Notes under the pieces: model-generated
What the model was told of the DNA's origin: nothing
Seen by the model: only the letters and a program-made list of their open reading frames with translations
The model's database searches: none
Source of the DNA: Isoperla grammatica
Lineage: Eukaryota > Arthropoda > Insecta > Plecoptera > Perlodidae
Length of the DNA: 64,000 nucleotides
Assembly: GCA_945910005.1 (NCBI GenBank)
Contig: OX246746.1
Coordinates: 23,033,092 to 23,097,091 of the forward strand
Direction of reading: 5' to 3'
Program-made: the position numbers and the translations under genes
Shown here: piece by piece, positions 56,045-64,000 of the stretch
How positions within the stretch are numbered: the first letter of the stretch is position 1
Layout: each line of letters opens with the position of its first letter

Positions 56045-56419
56045 CAGGGCTCAAATTTTTAATTATTTAGCACTCGCCCATCAGGTGAGTGGGGTTTCTA
56101 TTTTACTAGTCCGAAAAGAAAAACACTAGTCCTACTATTTCCGTATCTTCTAATTTGTATCAACATCTCACTTTATAGCCTGCCACCATGGTTGGAGAAT
56201 ACTGTTTTGACCTAGTTGCTGAAATGATCGGGAAGAATTATTGGTATCAAGAACACCGTCTGTATAGGCTACTTTGTAGCTTGTGGTAATGAGGTATTGC
56301 ATTTTTGCAAGGGTCTATGTTAGTTTAACAAAAGTCGCCCATCGGGCGAGTGAATTGAAAACTTGACTCGCCTCAGTAACAGCCTCCGGCGACCGGGCAA
56401 GCATTAAATTCGAGCCCTG
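56045..56419. mobile_element. nested hAT MITE, CAGGGCTCRAATTT ends
   Basis: 375 bp. Left end CAGGGCTCAAATTT, right end AAATTCGAGCCCTG. Flanks ACTGTAAG and ACTGTATG (7 of 8). Internal GTCGCCCATCGGGCGAGTG-like hairpin words. Confidence 0.88.
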
Positions 56420-56594
56420 ACTGTATGTATGTATATCCAACTATAAGTGGTGGTAGCCTTAATTTAAATCATTGAATTAAATTCGCAAAATGATGATTTA
56501 TTCCAATTCTCGTAATATTCAATTTTTTAAATTATTGGGTTTAAACGTGGGCGTAAGGAATGGAAAGGGGGGGGGGGTGCCGCGTGTATACTGA

Positions 56595-56991
56595 GGGTGT
56601 GTTCCAAATTGATTTTTGCCTGCTAACCACTAACCCCTAAGGTCCTAACCACTACCTGCTACACACTAAACGCTAACAGCTTTGGGCATGCCACCTAGTA
56701 TGCTAACCCAAAGTTTATTGTTATTAATCATCTAATGTAAATAAATACGATAATAATACTTCCAGTCACTGGTTGGGTATTTTCCTAACCTAAAAGTATC
56801 AGCTGGTGATGGCTGGTATCAACCATTGTGGTTTAGTGGGTTAGTCGGTGTCGTAGTGTACACTTTCGGTCACTACCCACTAACCACTAGCCAAATAAGG
56901 AGCATTGGTCGTCTGCTTGTGACGTCACTTCCTTTCGATTAGTATAACTAAGCTTAGTCCACTACGGAAAATGTCAAGTTGGAACACACCC
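56595..56991. mobile_element. nested element, GGGTGTGTTCC ends, 3-bp TSD
   Basis: 397 bp, ends GGGTGTGTTCCAAATTGA and TCAAGTTGGAACACACCC. TGA flanks both sides. The undisturbed host sequence, ATACTGAATGTAGGC, is seen inverted at about 25938-25952. The body has CTAACCACTA and TAGTGGGTTAG words. The superfamily is uncertain (3-bp target, Harbinger-like). Confidence 0.85.
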
Positions 56992-57049
56992 TGAATGTAG
57001 GCTTGGGGTGCCTTGAGTCAAAAAAAGGTTGGGAACCACTGAGGTAGAG

Positions 57050-58149
57050 AGATGTTGAAGATATCTCATTCTGGATTGAGAGAGTTGAATGTGTCTTGAA
57101 TTCTGTTCATTGTGGAATATTTGAGGCATTCCGGAGGCATTCCGTTAGACAACTAGGCTCGACTCTTCTTTTTAGGTCTGGTCGCGATGTGGGCGACGCC
57201 TGGGCTTGTCGGTCTCAATTAACAATTAATTGATAAATAATTTAATTATTATTTATTTATTGTTATTATTATTTAATTAATTACATAATTTTTATATGTC
57301 CCACCTAATGTATGGTTGTATTATACTCACAATGTATGTATGTATTGATATTGATATTTATTACTTTTTGTGTTACATGGTATAATAGCCATATATATAT
57401 ATTATGGTAAATAAGAAAATAACACTATTTGAATTGAGCTGAATGCTAAGGGGTGGTGACCACCACGTTAAGCACCATCTTTGCCCCCCCAACCAATGTT
57501 ATCAAGAGCTTGTGATAATGCACTTTAGAAATAGAATATACAATGATTCTCTTATAAATTTGGCCACATTATTCATAGGTAAATTGTTTGCCAAATACAA
57601 TAGTGTGCAAGGAGATGGCACTGACACCAATATACCAGTATGTGCAAGTAGTGCTCACTGGAACTAGCTGAACCTTCTTTTACAACACATAACATATAAC
57701 AGCACAGTAAACGCTTCACTATTCCAGTATAAAGCACGATCTATGTCATTGCATATGCTGAGATAAGTCTGCACTTGGTATCACATCATTCCTAATGTCT
57801 ACACATATTTTATGGATGTATCGGCCAATCACAACGAAGCTTAAACAAGACACTTACAACAAGCACCTTAAATACGAGTGTAGAAAAAAGTCTTGTAAAC
57901 GTACTTACAAACCAGGCAGAAGGAATTGTCATTAATTGCCTGTGTGAATCTTCCACGACACACGGTACAAATCGTAACAAATAAAATCTTTGAAAGTTTT
58001 AAAATTTATTGTTTCGCTAATACAAAACCAAACTCTGCGTATAGGAATCACCTTTTCAGTATCTTGAAGCATTCTCAAGGTATCACTAAGGTACCAAAAG
58101 TTCTGCTTGGTTTAACAAATTGCAAGCTACCCATTGTCATTAAGAACGA
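57050..58149. other. intergenic, nothing recognised
   Basis: AT-rich sequence. A plus-strand frame ending at 58258 runs into the foldback that follows and is not convincing as a gene. Confidence 0.4.
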
Positions 58150-58510
58150 TGGGTATGTTTACGTCAAAAACTGCAAACAATTTTTATTCTTGAATTATAT
58201 GTCAAGAATACATTTCAAAATCGGAAATCTTAGTAATCAGCGTGCTGTGGTTTGGTAAGCCCTACAAACTGAACTATAAATGTATTTAACATTATAATCA
58301 GTATGACTGGGATTTTTATTTCATTACATTACTAATTAAATAGGTCACACAGTCATACTGATTATAATGTAAGATACATTTACCATTTAGTCTGTAGGGC
58401 TTACCAAACCAGAGAATGCCGATTACTCAGATTTTCGATTTCGAGATGCATTCTTGAGATCTAATTCAAATATGAACATTTTGTGCGGTTTTTGACATAA
58501 ACCTACTCTT
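58150..58510. mobile_element. foldback MITE related to 6900-7302
   Basis: TTTGGTAAGCCCTACAAACTG and its inverse, AGTCTGTAGGGCTTACCAAA, lie on either side of CAGTATGACTG...CAGTCATACTG. Outer words GTCAAAAACTGCA and TGCGGTTTTTGAC match the other copy. Confidence 0.65.
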
Positions 58511-58859
58511 TCCACTCAATACCTTGGTTGGTCTATCATGTTAAACACCTATGGGGGTTTCAATGGGTACCTGCCCATTGATAATAACTCAAGTAAAGAT
58601 CTGAGCTGTCAAGTACAGTAGGCCTACTTGCTTGACCAGTATTCGTCTCCCTATAACAACAAATGCTGCAAAGCATGTGAGCTTGTTCTTTCAATTGACT
58701 CCTTTAAAGCAGGCTCCACTGGCAAAACATTCCCTCTTCATGGGCACAACAGTTGTGACCACTTCTATAGTAATAGAGAAGGTGCTCAGCTGAATACATA
58801 CGTGTAACATAGTAGTGATGGGCAAAAGCGTTTAAAATCCCAAATGTTTAAACGTCAAT

Positions 58860-58896
58860 ATGCCGCCCCCCCCCCGCCCCCCCCCCCCCCCCCCCA
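58860..58896. repeat. poly(C) tract
   Basis: About 35 bases of C with a single G. It follows TAGTGATGGGCAAAA (58811-58825), a word typical of hAT ends. A similar TAGGGATGGGCAAAA is at 58962. Confidence 0.8.
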
Positions 58897-59153
58897 AGTG
58901 TGTATTTTATTTGTATTTGCTAATTTCTAATGAACAGTGGGAAAGAGACAATACAAGTAGTAGGGATGGGCAAAAATGTGTACTTCAGTAAACATGTAAC
59001 CTCTCTCTGTGAAAGGCGTGTACACGTTCGTACTTGCGTACCCAATAGATTCTGCACGTGAATGAGTGTGTGCACTGTACACATGCATTTCGTGTGCGAT
59101 GTTGGTTCAGCGGCGCCGTCGGTCGACGCTGTGGCCGGTCGCACGTAGTTTAA

Positions 59154-59195
59154 CCATGGACTTATAATAGTAACTGCATTATAAGTCCATGATCT
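59154..59195. repeat. hairpin with CATGGACTTATAAT stem
   Basis: CATGGACTTATAAT and ATTATAAGTCCATG pair as a 14-bp perfect stem around a 9-base loop. CCATGGACTTATAATAGT also occurs at about 21219. Confidence 0.7.
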
Positions 59196-59199
59196 GGCA

Positions 59200-60224
59200 A
59201 CACTAGCGTCATCCACCCGACCCGCATGCACAGAGCATGCGCAGAAGTCGGACGTATAGTCTGCGTTTCACTGACCGTCCGCCTGTGGCTGCTTAGCCGT
59301 CCGACCCGTCGGACGTATAGACACTCCGTTTTATCGACGGCGCTGCACTCTGCCGGCAGAAAGTTTGAGCAGTGCCCTATCGCCCAAAAAATGTACCTGC
59401 GCTTATCGACTTGTGTGTGGGAGAGGAGTCTACTGCACCTTACCGACTTAAATATCAACGACCTAGACAGTAAACCATAGATAAGCGATGATTGGCTCTG
59501 GCTGGGCAACGCCTATTCATTCCAGTTTGGCAGAAGAATCAGTTTTTGCCAAATGCGAAGAAACATTTAATATTCGGTATGTTTGCCGTTTTATAATGGT
59601 TTTTCTTTATATTTAGAGCTACATTTCTGAACCGAAGGCATTGAAATAATGGGAACATGCTAAAAAGTATTTTATGTCATGGCTGCTGACTTTCAATGGA
59701 TACTGGCTCGTGTATCTATGGTTTACCATGTCGTTGAGTAGTACCAACAGCTACATTCAACAAGAATAATATACAAGAGCATAAAAATAGTGCACTCTGA
59801 AAAATTTCCCTGACTTAATTCCCTTGGTAGGACGCAGGCAGCAATTTTATTGCTGTTTTATTAATAATCTGTGCAAATGACTCCCAGATCTTGCTTTTTT
59901 TGTGCCATACATATATTTCATCGATCCAAGTCTGGGGATTCTTTTCATTGTTCGGTTGTAACATTGCAAGTATATTCAATTGATTGAAGTGAAATTCAAG
60001 CGCTGTCATCTGTCAACATTTGCCCTAGATAGTGTCGTAAATTACAATATTAATTTGCTGGAATTCAAAATGTCACAAAAGGTTTGTATGCGGACCTAGT
60101 TAATCATTAACGCAACAAACACCAAATTCGCTCCTTATTTAATTTAATTTTTTTGGCTGTAGTCCAGGTCTGAATTTAGGCCCTGGCCTGGGCATTTTAG
60201 GGTGACCAAAATTTCAAAACGCTA
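59200..60224. other. intergenic, nothing certain
   Basis: A minus-strand frame at 59815-60009 might be a transposon or LINE C-terminal fragment (Trp/Lys-rich), but I cannot support a family. Confidence 0.3.
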
Positions 60225-60560
60225 CCTAGGCCTAGCGCAAGACTCATGTAGGCCTAGGCCTAGGCCTAGCCTATTTTGTTACAGTTTTGTATAGTCTATA
60301 CGGTGCGTAGACCTAGGTTATACAGGCCCTATCTTTAGGTCTAGGTCCGGCCTAGGCAGAGGCCTACACCTAAATCCTGTGTCTAGGCCTAGCCTAGACC
60401 CAGTCGTAGATAACACATAAGCCTAGCACAGTATTGGCTACCCTAGCGAACTCTGACTAAGGGAGGGGTCTGGGAGAGATGTAGGCCTAGCTACATGTAT
60501 TAAGTATTCTACACATGCCTCGACTAGGCTAGATATGTACCTAGCTAGGTAGGGTAACGG
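60225..60560. repeat. TAGGCCTA-rich tract
   Basis: TAGGCCTAGGCCTAGGCCTA and related words, as at 52125-52680. No fixed period. Confidence 0.8.
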
Positions 60561-60649
60561 GCCTAATTATGAATTGGCTGAGGCATAATTGCGGTGCACA
60601 ATAGCCTGGCAATAGCTTCCTGTTACAGTTACTGGGGACCCAATTTAGC

Positions 60650-60711
60650 TGGTTCAATGTTCCATTCAAGGTTAAATTCAAGGAAACTTGAACGGAACAT
60701 TGAACCATCTA
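60650..60711. repeat. hairpin with 21-bp arms
   Basis: TGGTTCAATGTTCCATTCAAG pairs with CTTGAACGGAACATTGAACCA, with one mismatch and a loop of about 15 bases. Its sequence is unrelated to the other inverted repeats here. Confidence 0.8.
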
Positions 60712-61688
60712 AAAGCAACAAAACACTTACCGTAGCCTTTTCCCGGAGTAATTGTGCATCAACCTTTAAGCGGGGTCCACAATCGCCCGGGAAGGAGCTC
60801 CAGAAACAGGAATTGGTTTTGATCTAACATAGCCTGGGAACAGAATGCCCCTTCTTGGGCTATGATGGACTGGTGTAGGCCTATGCTGAAGAGGTCACAA
60901 TTCTTAGTTTTCGGATGTTGCTTTGGCGTTGCACACACGAAATTCTACCCAGAAAAAGAGATCTTACAGCAGAGTAGTCATTAAATGTGAACTAAGTGAC
61001 AGAAGGTTAGAATGCCAGCACAAGCTGTCATAGAAATCACACATGTTCTATAGCCTAGATAGGTTAGCCCTATTTAATGAACATTCAATAGTAGGCTCAT
61101 TTGTTTCCATGGGTATTAATTACTCATAAGAATTTCTAGAAACATAATGGTTTTATTACTCTTTCCTAGACATTGTTCTTGAGTATCGTACCAGCAATGT
61201 TTTAAACAAACGCCCAGTGAACCTATTTTTATGTTGATACAAATTTGTCCTCTTGCATGTACTGAATGTCCTCGGCAGTATTTAGCAATGTGTCAATAGG
61301 TCTAGGCCTACATACCGATGTTTGTGTTGCTGTAACTTGAAATGGCTTTTAAGTATCAAGGGTAGGTTGGTTACAATGTCTTGCCTCTGGCAAGATTGGC
61401 TTAGAAACCCGACTTTCCATTAGCATGGTGTGTGAGGGAACATACTAATTATTGATAAATTATGTATCTTCACTTTTGTCCTATTAGGCATGTGTTAAAA
61501 TGCTTAGTAGGTACCTTAAACATTTTAATGGTCTTCATAAACACATTTAAACAGATCTCCCTCCCCTTCCACCTACAAAAAAAGAAATGAATGATTTAAA
61601 AAAGGGGTGTTACATGTTTTGTATGTTAAGCTGGTATTTTGCCAATGGCAATTGCAAGTGTGTGGTTTGACAATCATTTAGAGATGAA
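60712..61688. other. intergenic, nothing recognised
   Basis: No supported gene or repeat beyond scattered TAGGCCT words. Confidence 0.4.
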
Positions 61689-61696
61689 CAGATTAG

Positions 61697-62843
61697 CAGT
61701 CTTTGGTAGTAACGTAACGGAAGTAACGCGTTACTGTAACGAAATTACTTTTTCAGTAACGGAATCGGTAACGCCGTTACAATGATTTATTACTAACGAG
61801 TAAAGTAATTTCATTACATTTATACGTGATTTTTACGTTACTAACGCGTTACTTTTCGTTAGGTTACAGTTACAGTACTGCTTCCAAGAACGTATTAAAA
61901 AGTTTGCCGAAAATAATTATGAACTTTCTCAAATAAAAGTTAATTTGTCAAGATAAGGATCGCGTTACTTGAAAAGTTCCCTGAAAAACGACCACCTGCA
62001 CATATACAGCCGCAGTACCCAAGCAAGTGATTCCCGCAAGTTACTCCCGCAAGTTACCTCCGCAAGTTACTCCCAACAAATTGTCTCCCAAACAAATTTA
62101 TTTCTTGTTAGAGAATAACGAGTGTGATCACGGGATACGGTCTGGTTTGCTCTACGACGAACAGTTGCCGAGATAATCGAAAAAACCTAACCTACCTAAC
62201 CTAACATTGTGCAGGCTTGCTGCCGTGTTCACCAAGCTCTCGTTTTCGCCACCAGTCGCGACAAAATTAAACACTGTTCAATGTTCTCAACTTCAACATA
62301 TAAAATTGTACATCGATCTTACCGACCGAAAAAATCTTTATTTTTCCAACAAATAGGTTGTGTTGGCTAGCCTGTAACCTCTCAGTGGAAACGAGAACAG
62401 GCCTTTGTCCACATTTCTTAGTTCGCGTCAACTGAACAAACCTTGTAGAAACTTGATCCTGTGTTTATTTAATCATTTATCGTTCATCGTAAATAACATG
62501 TTGTCTGATACACCCACAAGCACAAGTGGGATTGGTGGAGCTAGGCCTAGTCGTCCTACTGATCCTATCCTACGTTGATAAATAAAGCACTGGTAACCAC
62601 GTTTCAGAATGCATCTGCATTTACAAATAATTTGATGACATACCAAATTCGACCTTATCCTATTTATTTGATGAGATCGCAAAAGTAATTACAAAAGTGA
62701 CGTCATTACTTTTCGGGAGGAAAAGTAAAGTAATGCCATTACTTAAAGAATGAAGTAATTAGTAATGTAACTTCATTACTTTTAATGAAAGGTAACGAGT
62801 AAAGTAATGTCACTACTTTTCAAAAGTAATTTACCCAAGACTG
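61697..62843. mobile_element. hAT element with TAAC/AGTAAT-rich ends, 1147 bp
   Basis: The left end is CAGTCTTTGGTAG. The right end CCCAAGACTG reads CAGTCTTGGG inverted. CAGATTAG flanks both sides (61689-61696 and 62844-62851), a perfect 8-bp duplication. The outer 200 bp on each side consists mostly of repeated TAACG, AGTAA and CATTACTTT words in both directions. No transposase domain was recognised in the centre. Confidence 0.93.
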
Positions 62844-62851
62844 CAGATTAG

Positions 62852-63823
62852 TGAATGTCAACCAACTCCATAGTAGGCCTGGAGGCCACTGTGTAGGAAA
62901 TAAACAAAAACAATTCAATTGTGCTCACTGGCTTTTTCCCTTGGAAACAACTTTGGTAACCGTATGCCATAGCAGTGGCGGCTCGTGGGGTTTGAAATAA
63001 GTAGGGCACAAATCAGTTAACATTTAAAAAGGGTAGTTAGTCGCATTTTAGAGTTACATTTAGACACTGACACAGATACAGAACATAGGCCTAATAAAAT
63101 AACAGCACATGCAAACTTACCTAATATTTTAACGTCTTGTCATTGTGTCTACGAACAGAAATTCTATAGCCAACATCTATAGTTGTTGTCTGATATTATT
63201 CCTAATCAACGGTAGACTCATTTCATTGTCCAAAAGACTTTGGATAGTCCATGTATTTTGGTTTTCTCACTCAAGTGTTTCAAATCTTTGACACCAATCC
63301 TGTCATACATCTTATCTAAAATAAGTACACAATACTTCAGGATGAATATAGATTTATTGAACACTTTTAATAACACGTAAAGAAACCTACCATGTTTGAA
63401 ATTGGACAACCGACTCCCGTGTCGAGTCATGGCTAGCTGGATATTTAAACAGTATGACCAACTTAAGAACTAAACTACCTACTTATGAAAACTAGGCTAG
63501 TTGATAAATACAACAACCACAACCACAACAGCAACAGCTGTGTTAATGTGAGGTTATGTAGGCTATATGTGACGAATCCCTACGCATGTATAATCACCGC
63601 CAAATAAAAGGCATGTAAAACAGAAGAATGCATCAGCTACAGGACAGCCTGACTAATGCACAAGTCTGGTCTTGGTGGACCTAATGTTTTCGCTTACAGT
63701 CGATCTTCGTAACTCAAGTATTTCTTTTTTTTCAAGTATCTTACCTCATTAATTTTGTTTTGTTGTAACACGGAATATTATCACTGTCCATAATTATGTG
63801 ATGAGGCTATACACTACTGGCAG
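62852..63823. other. intergenic, nothing recognised
   Basis: No supported gene. Confidence 0.4.
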
Positions 63824-64000
63824 CAGAGGCGGACTGGCAGGTACGGAACTACGGAAACCCGTACGGGGCCCCCCCGGGTGGGGGCCCCCTTGGGGGCCAC
63901 CACCCAACCCCCTGAAAATAAATATCTTACGCTATATAGATTATAAAACTAAATAGTAAGAAGATAATAATATGTCATCTCACGTCAGTGTAGAAAGGGA
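63824..64000 (+). mobile_element. hAT-like left end, runs out of the window
   Basis: CAGAGGCGGACTGGCAGGTA, then a GTACGGGGCCCCCCCGGGTG hairpin region. The same type of end (CAGGGGCGGACTGGG) sits in each 472-bp direct repeat at 42033 and 43063. The right end would be outside the window. Confidence 0.55.

Larger units (their letters stand above)
55589..57041 (-). mobile_element. hAT element, internally deleted form, with two nested insertions
   Basis: The ends are CAGTGGTTCCCAACG and GGTTGGGAACCACTG, with a perfect AGGTAGAG duplication (55581-55588 and 57042-57049). It is the inverse of the 25898-28801 element but lacks its central 2 kb, with a junction near 56015. Two younger elements (56045-56419 and 56595-56991) sit in it at sites that are unoccupied in the other copy. 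Confidence 0.93.

Noticed and set aside
57926..58258. 110-codon plus-strand frame
   Set aside because: Its last third lies inside a foldback MITE, its first codon is not ATG, and no splice context was found.
1..64000. CRISPR array, operon or phage-like region
   Set aside because: No repeat-spacer pattern, no ribosome-binding-site-led gene runs; introns, SINEs and hAT elements show a eukaryotic chromosome.

Overview
The window is eukaryotic, AT-rich, intron-containing and dominated by transposable elements. There are no operons or prokaryotic signals. A nuclear copy of mitochondrial cytochrome b at 32142-32624 reads, with TGA as Trp and AGA as Ser, a peptide containing [11 protein letters not shown]. 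The Val in TPVHIQP is, to my knowledge, typical of molluscs and other lophotrochozoans, where deuterostomes and arthropods usually have TPPHIQP. A marine lophotrochozoan, probably a mollusc, is my best inference. Runs of the word TAGGCCTA and many long poly(C)/poly(G) tracts are further traits of this genome.

Only one host protein-coding gene can be supported. It lies on the minus strand at 46756-52866. Three exons (52866-52683, 50466-50360, 49080-46756) have consensus splice sites and matching phases. They give a predicted protein of about 871 residues: a hydrophobic N-terminus, a Lys/Ala-rich segment, an acidic Ser/Asp segment, then about twelve tandem 48-residue repeats rich in Ser, Thr, Tyr, Pro and Lys. 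I do not recognise the family. The introns carry a hAT-like element, two foldback elements and TAGGCCTA-rich DNA.

Layout. 1-9.6 kb: intergenic DNA with SINE and LINE remnants, a 161-bp satellite array (4797-6165) and a foldback MITE. 9.7-13.7 kb: a 1.6-kb unit present two and a half times, each unit with an internal 244-bp repeat, followed by a LINE reverse-transcriptase remnant and a 200-base assembly gap. 14.7-25 kb: 5S-derived and tRNA-derived SINE copies, a MITE pair and simple repeats. 25.9-28.8 kb: a 2.9-kb hAT-like element with a nested hAT and fragments of an unknown protein. 30-35.5 kb: another hAT, the NUMT and GC-rich repeats. 35.7-40.8 kb: a Penelope-like retroelement with an inverted 5' piece, then a 1585-bp tandem duplication in which copy 2 carries a hAT inserted at a site that is empty in copy 1. 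41-46.7 kb: MITEs, a 472-bp direct repeat, a hAT and a duplicated tract downstream of the gene. 53.5-57 kb: a Harbinger-like foldback element encoding a MADF-like domain and carrying a second foldback, then a hAT with two younger elements inserted in it. 57-64 kb: a MITE, TAGGCCTA-rich DNA, a hAT with TAAC/AGTAAT-rich ends and the start of another hAT.

The elements do not work together as a system. The window reads as a record of nested transposition around one repeat-protein gene. Many insertions are resolved to the base by their target-site duplications.
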